Source of the DNA: Psychromicrobium xiongbiense
GTDB lineage: Bacteria; Actinomycetota; Actinomycetes; Actinomycetales; Micrococcaceae
Direction of reading: 5' to 3'
Length of the DNA: 59,234 nucleotides
NCBI RefSeq assembly: GCF_030271165.1
Contig: NZ_JASSZH010000012.1
Location: forward strand, 48,139 to 107,372
This document shows, piece after piece, positions 1 through 8,220 of this stretch (positions are counted from its first letter, which is position 1; each line of letters starts with the position of its first letter). The position numbers and the translations under genes were made by a program. The notes beneath the pieces were generated by a model. It saw nothing but the letters and a program-made list of their open reading frames with translations. It was not told the origin of the DNA and ran no database searches.

Positions 1-225
1 ACCGTCCTCCAGATACAGCGCGCCCTTCCACTGCACCACGTGCGGGAAGAGATCACCGAAAAAGGTGGAGTCCTCAGCGAGCAGCGCCGCCAGGTCCAGG
101 GTGCTCTTGGTGGTGATCAACTCATCCAGGCGCACCTGCCGCGGCGCCACGGCCGCCCAGTCCTTGGGCGTCAAGAGCCCATGGTCCGGATACGGCTTAG
201 TTTCGCCCACAGCTTTGAATATCAC
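1..225 (-). CDS. Conserved actinobacterial protein (VapB-antitoxin-like), 3' end cut by window
   Basis: Seventy-five codons are readable from a GTG at 225 down to base 1, where the window cuts the gene. The protein begins VIFKAVGETKPYPDHG and reads on through TPKDWAAVAPRQVRLDEL to FFGDLFPHVVQWKGALYLEDG without a stop. From memory, this closely matches a small protein conserved in Arthrobacter relatives that is often named a VapB-family antitoxin, in which the last visible residues continue into an LHRALRAAL-like stretch. No toxin gene can be seen on this side. An in-frame TAA lies five codons upstream of the GTG, so the start is well bounded. The assignment to VapB is by recollection of the family only; the function is not established by anything in the window. 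Confidence 0.6.
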   Translation of the reverse strand, partial: MIFKAVGETKPYPDHGLLTPKDWAAVAPRQVRLDELITTKSTLDLAALLAEDSTFFGDLFPHVVQWKGALYLEDG

Positions 226-298
226 GTACCCAGCTTAAGGAAGAGTGACCGTCATGGCTTCCCATTCGTGCCCGGCGTGCACTGTTGTAGCCAAATGG

Positions 299-811
299 TT
301 ACGCAGCCGACCCCGGCAGCACGGATTCGACCGCGGCACGGAGCGCATCGTCATCCGGCGTAACCTGTGAGCCGAACCGGCGTACGACCTCACCGGAGGG
401 ACTGATCAGGAACTTCTCAAAGTTCCATTTCACCTCGGTGGAACCGTCCTCGGCAGCCAACTGGGTCAGTCCGGCATACAGCGGGGCCTGCTCAGCACCC
501 TTGACGTCCGTTTTGGCGGTCAGCGGAAAGGTCACGCCGAAGTTCCGGGTGCAGAACTCCACGATCTCCTCGTTGGTACCAGGTTCCTGGCCGCCAAACT
601 GATTGGAGGGAACCCCCAGCACCTCGAGTCCGCGGTCACGGTACTCCGTGTACAGCTGCTCCAGCCCGGCATATTGCGGCGTGAAACCGCACTGACTGGC
701 CACATTCACCACCAGCACGGCTTTTCCACGGAAGGTGCCAAAGGTCGTCATCTGCCCATTGCTCAACGTGAGAACGAGATTTTCATTGATGGTGGGGGCC
801 TGATCAGTCAT
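299..811 (-). CDS. Glutathione peroxidase family protein (thiol peroxidase)
   Basis: A 170-residue protein of the glutathione peroxidase family. These enzymes reduce hydrogen peroxide and organic hydroperoxides using thioredoxin, mycothiol or glutathione; bacterial members use cysteine rather than selenocysteine. Visible hallmarks are the peroxidatic Cys41 in VASQCGFT, the NQFGGQEPG motif carrying the conserved Gln, and the WNFEKFL motif carrying the conserved Trp-Asn. The length is typical. An in-frame TTG lies four codons upstream, but the ATG at 811 is preferred because AAGG sits five to six bases before it. It is cytosolic, with no signal peptide. It faces the same way as the cut gene downstream, 73 bases away. 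Confidence 0.9.
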   Translation of the reverse strand: MTDQAPTINENLVLTLSNGQMTTFGTFRGKAVLVVNVASQCGFTPQYAGLEQLYTEYRDRGLEVLGVPSNQFGGQEPGTNEEIVEFCTRNFGVTFPLTAKTDVKGAEQAPLYAGLTQLAAEDGSTEVKWNFEKFLISPSGEVVRRFGSQVTPDDDALRAAVESVLPGSAA

Positions 812-845
812 GGGAGCCTTCAATCCGGATAGTCAGAGACAACAG

Positions 846-1328
846 CTACTCCTGCGAACGCATCCGCTGGGTGAAGGTATTCCGACCCGCAGCGATTTGC
901 ACGTGCCCGGCAGCCCTGGCCAGACCGAAGAGCGGCATATTGGCATACACGGCCTCCCTGTTACGCGGGGCCAAACGGTACGTTTCATGCCAGACACCTA
1001 CACTGCCGCTGGCGCCGATCTTTTTCATATAGCGACGCCAGGGAACCAGATGCGGCTGGTCCGGGCTGGAGGCGAAGGCCCGCAATTTGTCCGGCGAGGA
1101 CCAGTAGCTGACCATGATGGTGGTGCGCCCAAACCACAGGTGATAGCCCAGCAGACCTAGTTCGGGACGGGATGCCAGCCGGGCGATCATTCCCGGCATG
1201 GCACAGAAGACCGGGAGCCACGCGCCCAGGTTCCAGAATCTGTTGATCCGCATGCCAATGAGAAAGACCGTCACCTCCTCGCCATCTGCGTTGACCGTGT
1301 AGCGACCGGGGAAAACCGAGGGTGCCAT
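846..1328 (-). CDS. DUF4188 domain-containing protein
   Basis: A 160-residue protein matching the DUF4188 family, recognisable from PGRYTVNADGEEVTVFLIGMRIN at the N-terminus, the hydrophobic NLGAWLPVF segment, and YHLWFGRTTIMVSYW followed by SSPDKLRAFA and HLVPWRRY. The family is thought to have a dimeric alpha-beta barrel fold related to small haem monooxygenases, but no reaction is established. An AGGAG ribosome-binding site precedes the ATG. It diverges from the TetR gene across 70 bases that contain a clear palindrome, which suggests the TetR protein represses this gene. Such pairs often respond to toxic small molecules; that role is inference. Confidence 0.85.
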   Translation of the reverse strand: MAPSVFPGRYTVNADGEEVTVFLIGMRINRFWNLGAWLPVFCAMPGMIARLASRPELGLLGYHLWFGRTTIMVSYWSSPDKLRAFASSPDQPHLVPWRRYMKKIGASGSVGVWHETYRLAPRNREAVYANMPLFGLARAAGHVQIAAGRNTFTQRMRSQE

Positions 1329-1358
1329 GATGTTCTCCTGAGGAGCGGCTCGAGTTTA

Positions 1359-1384
1359 ATAACATCGTTACACAACATTGTTAT
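1359..1384. promoter_or_regulatory. Probable TetR operator between divergent genes
   Basis: An imperfect 26-base palindrome has ATAACA at its left end and TGTTAT at its right end, with matching GTT/AAC inside each arm. It sits midway between the DUF4188 start (1328) and the TetR start (1399), the usual position for a site that controls both genes. Assignment to the adjacent TetR protein is inferred from position and symmetry. Confidence 0.6.
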
Positions 1385-1398
1385 GGAATTATGGGCTC

Positions 1399-2004
1399 AT
1401 GGCAAGACCCCGAATTTACGATGACGAGCTGCGCCGCCGCCTGCTCGATACTGCGGCAGCCACGGTAGCCGCTGGCGGAACCGATGCTCTCAACCTGCGC
1501 ACCATGGCTCAGGAATGTGAAACCTCCACCTCGGCCATCTATGCGCTCTTCGGCTCCAAGCCCGCTGTACTGGCAGCGGTGGCCCAGCACAGCGCAGACA
1601 GCTTCGCTACCTCACAGCATGCGCACGCCCCCGCCGAATCCGGGGTAGCCGATCTGCGAGCCCTGGGCCTGGCCTACCGACAGTGGGCCTTGGACCATCC
1701 GGCACTGTTCCAGCTCATGTTCCACCCCACGTTTTTTGCCGGCCTGGAGAGCCCTCAGCTGGAAGATCGCTCCAATGACTCCATCGAGCCATTGCGACGC
1801 GCCGTGCGCCGTGCGATAGCAGGTGGGGAGATCCGATTCAGCGATGAGCAGGCCGCCGTGCTGGCCATGTGGGGCATTTTGCATGGCATGGTCACCCTGG
1901 AGATGGGCGGCATCGAACCCCCTGCCATGCAGTTGAGCGAGAAGGACTGGCTGGGCGCATTCCATGCAGCGCTGGCTGGCTGGACCACCGCGCCGCTGTT
2001 CTGA
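1399..2004 (+). CDS. TetR/AcrR family transcriptional regulator
   Basis: A 201-residue repressor. The N-terminal helix-turn-helix is plain: MARPRIYDDELRRRLLDTA, then ALNLRTMAQECETSTSAIYALFGSKPAVLAAV, the standard TetR pattern ending in the Y-F-x-SK motif. The C-terminal part (WALDHPALFQLMF, then GILHGMVTLEMGG) resembles the TetR_C ligand domain common in actinobacteria. An upstream in-frame start exists at 1378, but it lies inside the operator, so the ATG at 1399 is chosen. The gene probably represses itself and the divergent DUF4188 gene. The ligand cannot be told from the sequence. Confidence 0.9.
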   Translation: MARPRIYDDELRRRLLDTAAATVAAGGTDALNLRTMAQECETSTSAIYALFGSKPAVLAAVAQHSADSFATSQHAHAPAESGVADLRALGLAYRQWALDHPALFQLMFHPTFFAGLESPQLEDRSNDSIEPLRRAVRRAIAGGEIRFSDEQAAVLAMWGILHGMVTLEMGGIEPPAMQLSEKDWLGAFHAALAGWTTAPLF

Positions 2005-2052
2005 CCGCCACTTTCCCGGTCAGAACAGTTTTCTGATGAGAACAGTTCCCGG

Positions 2053-2433
2053 CTAGGACAGCGCGAGCTGATCCTTAAGAATGCCGCGCTGAACGGTGGC
2101 CGCCGCCAGATGCAGATCATGGCCAGCCTCGGTCAGTCCGACCAGCAGGGATCGCCGGTCATCCTGACAGGCCGCGCGCTCCACCAGCCCGGCCTTTTCC
2201 AGTCGATCCACAATTCGGGACAGTGCGCTCTGGGTCAGCGGCGAGCTTTCCGCGAGGTGCTTCATCCGGCAGGAGTCGTCAAATTTCTCCGCCAGAAGAT
2301 CCAGGATTTCGAACTCGCTGCAGCCGATCTTGAAGCGGCTTTCCAGCTCACGCTCGATGGCGTTCGAGGTGCGCAGATAGACCGACTGGACTGAACGCCA
2401 TTGCTCGACCAGTTGAGCATCTCCCGTGACCAT
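2053..2433 (-). CDS. MarR family transcriptional regulator
   Basis: A winged-helix regulator. SEFEILDLLAEKF, then MKHLAESSPLTQSALSRIVDRLEKAGLVER and QDDRRSLLVGLTEAG, is the classic MarR recognition helix and wing. The reading frame is open from an ATG at 2460, but the -10-like TAGAAT (2469-2464) lies just before that codon. A transcript would therefore begin at about 2457, so the ATG at 2433 (MVTGDAQL), preceded at eight bases by AGGA, is a better start and gives 126 residues. It diverges from a drug exporter, an arrangement in which MarR proteins normally repress the exporter and are released by its substrates. The start choice is uncertain; the family is not. Confidence 0.88.
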   Translation of the reverse strand: MVTGDAQLVEQWRSVQSVYLRTSNAIERELESRFKIGCSEFEILDLLAEKFDDSCRMKHLAESSPLTQSALSRIVDRLEKAGLVERAACQDDRRSLLVGLTEAGHDLHLAAATVQRGILKDQLALS

Positions 2434-2463
2434 GGCGCCCATCCTAGCATGACGAAGCATTAA

Positions 2464-2490
2464 ATTCTAGAGCATTATTTTCCTTGTCAA
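2464..2490 (-). promoter_or_regulatory. Candidate promoter of the MarR gene
   Basis: On the minus strand TTGACA (2490-2485) is followed after 15 bases by TAGAAT (2469-2464). The spacer is shorter than the ideal 17. The -10 overlaps a TCTAGA-centred palindrome, which would allow autorepression. Confidence 0.45.
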
Positions 2491-2493
2491 TCA

Positions 2494-2505
2494 ATGACAC
2501 GTCAT
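2494..2505. promoter_or_regulatory. Palindrome in the MarR/exporter intergenic region, candidate operator
   Basis: ATGACACGTCAT is a perfect inverted repeat (ATGAC, AC, GTCAT). It lies between the divergent MarR and exporter genes and overlaps the earliest possible exporter start codon. Position and symmetry make it a candidate MarR site controlling the exporter. Confidence 0.5.
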
Positions 2506-2518
2506 GTACTTTGGTGCC

Positions 2519-4033
2519 ATGACTGCGAATCAACGCCTCGCAACTGCCCCTCATCCCACTACTTCTGTTCTGCCCGGAGACCCCGCGGACAGTCACAATG
2601 CCAGCCATGCCCTCACCCAGAGCAGCGCACCTCGCACCTCCTGGTCGCTGGCCAAGATCATGCTGATCGTCGTACTCTGCACCGTGCTCGCTCTGGACGG
2701 CCTGGATGTCTCCATGGTCGGCGTCGCACTGCCTTCGATGGGCCACGAACTCGGCCTGAACACGGAGAGTCTGCAATGGATCGTCTCCGGCTATGTGCTG
2801 GGCTACGGTTCACTGCTGCTTCTCGGCGGCCGGCTGGCCGATCTCCTCGGCCGACGGAAAATCTTCCTGATCGCGCTGAGCATCTTCGCTCTGGCCTCCC
2901 TACTGGGCGGCCTGGTCAATGACCCCACTCTGCTGATCGCCACCCGCTTCATCAAGGGTCTGGCCGCCGCCTTCACGGCTCCCACCGGCTTCTCGATCAT
3001 CACCACTAACTTCGCTGAAGGCAGCGAACGCAACCGTGCCATCTCGATCTACTCCACCTTCGGCGCCAGCGGCTTCTCCCTGGGACTGGTCCTGGGTGGC
3101 CTGATGACCTCGCTGAGCTGGCGCTGGACCTTCCTGGTCGCCGTGCCGGTCGCCGTCGCCGCCGTCCTGCTGGGACTGCGCTACATCCCCCGGGACAAGC
3201 CCTCCACAGACGGCCAGCATGGGCACGATATCGGTGGCGCGGTCACTCTGGCGCTCGGCATGCTCTCGCTCGTCTACACCGTGGTGTCCGCGCCGGGTGT
3301 CGGCTGGGCTGCCTGGCAGACCATCCTCGGCTTTGCGGTCTCCGCCGTACTGCTGACCACCTTCGCCCTGATCGAGGCCAAGGTCCGGCACCCGCTGATC
3401 CGGTTCGGCATCCTGCGTCAGGGCTGGGTGGCGCGCGCCAACCTGAGCATCATAGGACTGTTTGGCTCTTACCTGAGCTTCCAGTTCATCCTGACCATGT
3501 ATCTGCAGAATGTGCTGGGCTGGTCGCCGCTCGGGATGGCTCTGGCGTTGCTGCCCACGGGTCTGATCGTGGTGGCGAGCTCACCGTTCGCCTCAGCGCT
3601 GATCGACCGGATCGGGGCGGTGCGCCTGATCATCGCAGGCCTCGCCTCGCTGTCGCTGGGCTACCTGTTGTTCCTGCACGTGGGAACCAGCCCCAACTAC
3701 GCCCTGGATCTGCTGCCCTCGGTGCTGTTGCTGGGCGTCGGGTTCGCACTGGCCTTCCCCGCCATCAACGTCCAGGCCACGGCCGGGGTGCACGATGACG
3801 AACAAGGCCTCGCCGCAGGCCTGATCCAGACCAGCAGCCAGGTGGGTGCTGCACTGATCCTGGCCGTGACGACGGCGGTGGTCACGGGAGCGCAGGCCGG
3901 CCACGGCGAGCTGGGACCGGCGCGCATGCTGGACACCTTCCGCCCGGGCCTGATCCTCAGTGCGGTGATAGCCCTCGCGGCACTGGTGGTCGCGGCCATC
4001 CCACAACGCAAAGCCGCACGGGAAGCTCGCTGA
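2519..4033 (+). CDS. MFS transporter, DHA2 (EmrB/QacA-like) family
   Basis: A roughly 504-residue integral membrane exporter of the 14-helix DHA2 drug:H+ antiporter type. After a hydrophilic leader of about 40 residues, the first helices carry LALDGLDVSMVGVALPSM (motif D1-like), QWIVSGYVLGYGSLLLLGGRLADLLGRRK (motif A, with GRLADLLGRR) and then the motif C-like SGFSLGLVLGG. The length fits 14 helices rather than 12. Probable role is efflux of toxic organic compounds, controlled by the divergent MarR protein. Two ATGs (2504 and 2519) are possible and neither has a good ribosome-binding site; the second is preferred because the first overlaps the putative operator. Confidence 0.88.
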   Translation: MTANQRLATAPHPTTSVLPGDPADSHNASHALTQSSAPRTSWSLAKIMLIVVLCTVLALDGLDVSMVGVALPSMGHELGLNTESLQWIVSGYVLGYGSLLLLGGRLADLLGRRKIFLIALSIFALASLLGGLVNDPTLLIATRFIKGLAAAFTAPTGFSIITTNFAEGSERNRAISIYSTFGASGFSLGLVLGGLMTSLSWRWTFLVAVPVAVAAVLLGLRYIPRDKPSTDGQHGHDIGGAVTLALGMLSLVYTVVSAPGVGWAAWQTILGFAVSAVLLTTFALIEAKVRHPLIRFGILRQGWVARANLSIIGLFGSYLSFQFILTMYLQNVLGWSPLGMALALLPTGLIVVASSPFASALIDRIGAVRLIIAGLASLSLGYLLFLHVGTSPNYALDLLPSVLLLGVGFALAFPAINVQATAGVHDDEQGLAAGLIQTSSQVGAALILAVTTAVVTGAQAGHGELGPARMLDTFRPGLILSAVIALAALVVAAIPQRKAAREAR

Positions 4034-4051
4034 TCCCTCTGGCACTGCCTC

Positions 4052-4129
4052 CGCTCAGTGTCCAGTTGCGCACAGTCGCGGCACACACAGTCGCGGCGGC
4101 GGGAACTGTGCGCAACTGGACACTGAGCG
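4052..4129. repeat. Long inverted repeat, 25-bp perfect arms (possible terminator)
   Basis: The left arm (4052-4076) begins CGCTCAGTGTCCAGTTGCGC, and the right arm (4105-4129) is its exact reverse complement. The 28-base loop contains a direct repeat of ACAGTCGCGGC. It follows the exporter stop codon by 18 bases. No T-run is attached. It may act as a terminator or be one of the intergenic palindromic repeats seen elsewhere in this window. Confidence 0.8.
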
Positions 4130-4177
4130 ATCGATACTAAGTGACCGGAGACTCCAGGACGCTTAGCGGATAGCAAC

Positions 4178-4233
4178 CCCAGGACGCAGGAATGCCCCCG
4201 ATCCGGAGATCGGGGGCATTCCTGCGTCCTGGG
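4178..4233. repeat. Long hairpin, 26-bp perfect arms, downstream of tRNA-Ser
   Basis: Arms at 4178-4203 and 4208-4233 are perfectly complementary around the tetraloop CGGA; the outer part reads CCCAGGACGCAGGAATG. It lies 32 bases beyond the 3' end of the minus-strand tRNA-Ser. A second small hairpin (GGGAC, TTT, GTCCC at 4231-4243) overlaps its edge. Plausible roles are tRNA terminator and mobile-type palindromic repeat. Confidence 0.8.
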
Positions 4234-4267
4234 ACTTTGTCCCTGAGCTGCGCTCCCGGGACACTGG

Positions 4268-4352
4268 CGGAGGATGGGGGATTTGAACCCCCGAGGGCGT
4301 TAACCCAACACGCGTTCCAGGCGTGCGCCATAGGCCGCTAGGCGAATCCTCC
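4268..4352 (-). tRNA. tRNA-Ser (anticodon GGA)
   Basis: On the minus strand the sequence starts GGAGGATTCGCC and ends in the T-arm GGGGGTTCAAATCCCCC followed by ATCCTCC and the discriminator G. The seven-pair acceptor stem GGAGGAT/ATCCTCC is perfect. The anticodon loop CTGGAAC sits in the stem CACGC/GCGTG, giving anticodon GGA, which reads UCC and UCU. The long variable arm is that of a class II serine tRNA. An encoded CCA follows at 4267-4265. Confidence 0.95.
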
Positions 4353-4506
4353 TTGCTTCCCAGGCCACTCTCGGTGCCCATAGAAAAGCAGACTCTAGAC
4401 TACCCGAGCTGATCCCCATCACGAAATTGATACCGGAGATACAGGAACAGGCCACCCCGGGCAGGCGCCCGCCCCTGAGGTGAAAACATCCTCGCCCAGA
4501 TCTGAG

Positions 4507-4512
4507 TAGAAT
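4507..4512 (+). promoter_or_regulatory. -10 element of the SRP RNA gene
   Basis: TAGAAT ends six bases before the first base of the predicted SRP RNA helix region, the expected distance for a transcription start at about 4518. No convincing -35 hexamer is visible at the right spacing. Confidence 0.5.
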
Positions 4513-4517
4513 AGACG

Positions 4518-4610
4518 GCAGCCCCTCGTGTGGCGTCATCCTGCGAACTCCCCCAGGACCGGAAGGTAGCAAGGGTAAGTAGGCTCTGGCGGGTGCACGA
4601 GGGGTCCTTT
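4518..4610 (+). ncRNA. ffs: Signal recognition particle RNA, small bacterial (4.5S) type
   Basis: The conserved SRP apical domain is present as CAGGACCGGAAGGTAGCAAG, including the GGAA tetraloop and the asymmetric AGCA loop that bind Ffh. The ends pair as CCCCTCGTG with CACGAGGGG, closing a single long hairpin of about 93 nucleotides, the size expected for the Alu-less form in actinobacteria. With Ffh it targets nascent membrane and secreted proteins to FtsY and SecYEG. Its position just upstream of gluQRS and dnaX is in keeping with the usual actinobacterial linkage of ffs and dnaX. Exact ends are estimated from the helix and a short T-stretch at 4608-4610. Confidence 0.93.
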
Positions 4611-4628
4611 CGTTGTCTGGGGATGGTC

Positions 4629-5525
4629 ATGGAGTTCACTGCATCGGCTGGTCGATTCGCTCCCAGCCCCTCCGGGGATCTGCATCTGGGGAATCTGCGC
4701 ACTGCCGTGCTTGCCTGGCTCTTCGCCCGCTCCACAGGCCGCCGCTTCCTGCTCCGAATCGAAGATCTGGACCGGGTGCGTGCCGGTTCCGAAGCCGGCC
4801 AGATTCGCGATCTGGAACGACTCGGCCTGGACTGGGACGAGCCCCCGCAGCGGCAGAGCGATCGGCTGGAACGGTACCAGGACGCCAGCGGCCGCCTCCG
4901 CGACGCAGGCCTGCTCTACGAATGCTTCTGCACCCGCCGCGACATCGCCCAGGCGGCATCAGCACCGCACAGCATCCCCGGTGAATACCCGGGGACCTGC
5001 CGCGAGCTCACCGAGACCGAGCGTGCCGAACGGCGCAGCGAACGCCCCGCAGCCTGGCGGTTGCGCACGCCGCTGCACCGTTTCACAGTTCAGGATGAGC
5101 TCCACGGCAGCTATCAGGGGCCGGTGGATGACTTTGTGGTGGTCCGCAACGACGGAACGCCCGCCTACAACCTGGCGGTGGTGGTCGATGACGCAGCGCA
5201 GGGCATCGATCAGGTGGTCCGGGGAGACGATCTGCTCAGCTCCGCGCCGCGTCAGGCCGCCCTGGGCTCCCTGCTGGGCTTTGCCACTCCGTACTATGCG
5301 CATGTTCCGCTCGCCCTGAATCCCCAGGGGCAGCGGCTCGCTAAACGTGACGGCGCGGTCACGCTCTCCGAGGTGGGGCTCGATGCCGCCCGCGGCCTGA
5401 TTTTCGACTCGCTGGGCCTGCCACCCAGCCTGGCGGAGGCCCTGGAGGCCTTCGATCCGCAGGAGCTGCCGCGCGGGCCGTGGGTCGTCCACCCCACAAC
5501 TGTCGGCCAGGAAGCACTCAGTTAA
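4629..5525 (+). CDS. gluQRS: Glutamyl-Q tRNA(Asp) synthetase
   Basis: A 298-residue class I aminoacyl-tRNA synthetase paralogue lacking the anticodon-binding domain. The HIGH-type motif is PSPSGDLHLGN (residues 12-22) and the KMSKS counterpart is QRLAKRDG. CFC followed by a YPGTC segment supplies the zinc-binding cysteines typical of GluQRS. The enzyme activates glutamate and attaches it to queuosine at position 34 of tRNA(Asp). The reading frame is open further upstream into the SRP RNA. The ATG at 4629 is chosen because it is preceded by GGGGA at about five bases and starts directly with the catalytic domain. Confidence 0.92.
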   Translation: MEFTASAGRFAPSPSGDLHLGNLRTAVLAWLFARSTGRRFLLRIEDLDRVRAGSEAGQIRDLERLGLDWDEPPQRQSDRLERYQDASGRLRDAGLLYECFCTRRDIAQAASAPHSIPGEYPGTCRELTETERAERRSERPAAWRLRTPLHRFTVQDELHGSYQGPVDDFVVVRNDGTPAYNLAVVVDDAAQGIDQVVRGDDLLSSAPRQAALGSLLGFATPYYAHVPLALNPQGQRLAKRDGAVTLSEVGLDAARGLIFDSLGLPPSLAEALEAFDPQELPRGPWVVHPTTVGQEALS

Positions 5526-5556
5526 GAATGTCCGTCCCTCACGATAGGGTTTCCAC

Positions 5557-8136
5557 GTGACCACAGCTCTGTATCGCCGGTACCGGCCAGACACCTTTGC
5601 CGAGGTGATCGGGCAGGAGCATGTCACCGAGCCGTTGATGGCGGCGCTGCGGAAGAACCGGGTCAATCATGCCTATCTCTTCTCCGGCCCGCGCGGCTGC
5701 GGAAAAACCACCTCGGCCCGTATTCTGGCCCGCTGCCTCAACTGCGCCCAAGGACCTATCGACATCCCGTGTGGGGTGTGCCCCAGCTGTGTGGAGCTGG
5801 CCACCGGGGGGCCTGGCAGCCTTGACGTGATCGAGATCGATGCCGCCAGCCACGGCGGTGTGGATGATGCCCGCGATCTTCGCGAACGGGCCACCTTTGC
5901 CCCGGTGCGGGACCGGTACAAGATTTTCATCATCGATGAAGCTCATATGGTCACCAGCGCAGGCTTCAACGCCCTGCTGAAAATCGTTGAAGAACCGCCG
6001 GAACACATCAAGTTCATCTTTGCCACCACGGAGCCGGACAAGGTCATCGGCACCATCCGTTCGCGGACCCACCACTACCCCTTCCGCCTGGTTCCGCCCG
6101 AGCCGCTGATGGCGTACCTGCAGGAACTGTGTGAGCGGGAGCATGTCCCGGTGGCTCCGGGGGTGCTCTCCCTGGTGGTCCGGGCCGGAGGAGGATCCGT
6201 CCGGGACACCCTTTCCGTGCTGGATCAGCTCATGGCCGGGGCCACTGACGCGGGCCTGGACTACGAGCGTGCCGTGGCACTGCTCGGCTACACCCACTCC
6301 TCACTGCTCGACTCCGTGGTCGATGCTCTGGCGGCATCGGATGCGGGCACCGTTTTCCGTGCTGTGGACCGGGTCATCCAGACTGGTCTGGACCCGCGGC
6401 GCTTTGTGGAAGACCTACTGGAACGCTTCCGCGACCTGATCATTGTCCAGGCCCTGCCGGAGAATGCCGGTGCGATTCTGCGCGGAACGCCCGAGGATCA
6501 GATCGCCAAAATGCGCCAGCAGTCCACCCAGCTGGGGCGGGCAGAGCTCTCCCGCGCTGCGGACGTCTGCAATTCGGCGCTGACCGACATGAGTGGGGCC
6601 ACGTCTCCACGGCTGCATCTGGAACTGCTGTGCGCTCGCCTGCTGCTGCCCGGCGCGGAGCAGGGCGAGCGTGGTCTGGCCGCCCGGCTGGATCGGGTCG
6701 AGCGACGCCTCAGCTACGCCGGATCCCCCGAATCAGGGTCCGTTGGCGCTGCACCTGAGGTCGGGCGTGCTGAGGCTCGGTCCGCCGTGGCTCAAACGAG
6801 TGAGGGGCTCCGACCGGAAACCGACCCGGCAGAAACCTCGTCGGCAGTAACCCGCACCGAACCGCAGCGTGAGGAGAGTGCCGCCAGCACCGGGCGGCCG
6901 GACGACTGGCCCTCCACAGCGCAGCCCGGCGCGGGCCGTCCTCGCACTGCACCGTCCGATTCCCCTGCACGCCCCGACTCCGCTGCACGCGCCGATGCCG
7001 CCGCATCTGCGGCACAGCCCGCGCCCAACGACGGCATCGAGATGCTCCGCCGGGCCTGGCCGGATGTGCTGGCCGCCTTGAGCAAGGTCAAACGGTCCAG
7101 CTGGGCTCTGATTGAGGCCAACGGCACCCCACTGAGCTTCGACGGAACCACCCTGATCCTGGGGTTTGCCACCGATGGTCTGGCCTCCGCCTTCACCCGC
7201 GGCGAGCACGGTCAGAATCTGGTCAGCGCCATCGCGTCAACGCTAGGCCTGAACTGCAAAGTCGCGGCAACAACCCATTCGGGCGGGAGCTCTGCACCCA
7301 ACCCAAAAGCACCGGCTGAGCCGCCCCGGGAGGCGGCCACTCGACGCGATGTGCCCTCTTACGTGGCGCCGTCCTCCAGTGCGCCCTCGTACGAGCCGCA
7401 CCCCGACGAACCGCCACTCACCGAGCCTCCGGAGGAGGACTATCCCGAACCGGAGCCCCGGCGTTATTCACCACCACCGCTGGACGAATCTCGAGAGCAG
7501 ATCTGGAGCTCGGCTCCCCTAGCTCCCGAGGCCGCCGATACTCCGCCTTCGCGCGGCTCCTCATTTGCCGCGTCACTGGCCTCAACCCTGGCGGCATCGG
7601 TCATCTCGCCAGCACCATCGGAATCCTCTCCTCCCTCCTCTGAGTCCTCCGCACCGACTGCCTCGAGAGTGGCTGCTTCAGGCTCTCGGGAGGCCCAGCG
7701 ACCAGCGTCCATTCCGGTACATCAGATCACCGAGGTGGCCGACCCGGGCTGGGGCAACCCACAGGAGGCACCGGACTGGATGACCGGGGGCCAACAAGCT
7801 GGCAGCCCAGAAGCCGATGGCGCGCAGGCTGGTGGAACCGAAAACACCGATCCGGCGCACAGCAGTGACGCCGCACCGGCGCGACCCGAGACAGCAGGCC
7901 AGAGCCTGTACCAGCGACTGAGCCAACAGGCGCACAGTTCCCAGCCTCAGGGGGCGCAACCCGGCGGGGCGGCTTCCGACAGGGCATCGGCCTCAGCTCC
8001 GGAACCAGCGGCCATGCCTGTGGAGGATGTGCCGAGCGCCGATGACGAGACTATTGAAGAGTCGGTAACCGTGGGCCGCGCGGCCGTCGAACGTATTCTG
8101 GGTGGCAGGCTCGTTGAAGAGCGCCCGCTCTCCTAG
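5557..8136 (+). CDS. dnaX: DNA polymerase III subunits gamma and tau
   Basis: The clamp-loader ATPase, 859 residues, starting from GTG. Walker A is GPRGCGKTT (44-52), the zinc module has Cys63, Cys72, Cys75 and Cys78, and Walker B is IDEAHM with sensor 1 (FATTEPDKVIGTIRSR) following. The AAA+ and collar domains fill about the first 370 residues. The rest is a long Pro/Ser/Ala/Glu-rich region interrupted by a folded segment (about 490-570, MLRRAWPDVLAALSKVKRSSWALI) that resembles the tau domain contacting the polymerase. The length is at the high end for the family but normal for actinobacteria. No slippery frameshift site was noticed, so a separate gamma form is not predicted. recR follows after 84 bases. 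Confidence 0.97.
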   Translation: MTTALYRRYRPDTFAEVIGQEHVTEPLMAALRKNRVNHAYLFSGPRGCGKTTSARILARCLNCAQGPIDIPCGVCPSCVELATGGPGSLDVIEIDAASHGGVDDARDLRERATFAPVRDRYKIFIIDEAHMVTSAGFNALLKIVEEPPEHIKFIFATTEPDKVIGTIRSRTHHYPFRLVPPEPLMAYLQELCEREHVPVAPGVLSLVVRAGGGSVRDTLSVLDQLMAGATDAGLDYERAVALLGYTHSSLLDSVVDALAASDAGTVFRAVDRVIQTGLDPRRFVEDLLERFRDLIIVQALPENAGAILRGTPEDQIAKMRQQSTQLGRAELSRAADVCNSALTDMSGATSPRLHLELLCARLLLPGAEQGERGLAARLDRVERRLSYAGSPESGSVGAAPEVGRAEARSAVAQTSEGLRPETDPAETSSAVTRTEPQREESAASTGRPDDWPSTAQPGAGRPRTAPSDSPARPDSAARADAAASAAQPAPNDGIEMLRRAWPDVLAALSKVKRSSWALIEANGTPLSFDGTTLILGFATDGLASAFTRGEHGQNLVSAIASTLGLNCKVAATTHSGGSSAPNPKAPAEPPREAATRRDVPSYVAPSSSAPSYEPHPDEPPLTEPPEEDYPEPEPRRYSPPPLDESREQIWSSAPLAPEAADTPPSRGSSFAASLASTLAASVISPAPSESSPPSSESSAPTASRVAASGSREAQRPASIPVHQITEVADPGWGNPQEAPDWMTGGQQAGSPEADGAQAGGTENTDPAHSSDAAPARPETAGQSLYQRLSQQAHSSQPQGAQPGGAASDRASASAPEPAAMPVEDVPSADDETIEESVTVGRAAVERILGGRLVEERPLS

Positions 8137-8220
8137 CACCGGGCCCCCGCACTCAGATCACCCGCCGCACGATCGCCCGCTTCACGACCACCCACTGGAC
8201 GCAAAACTGGAGGCAACACC

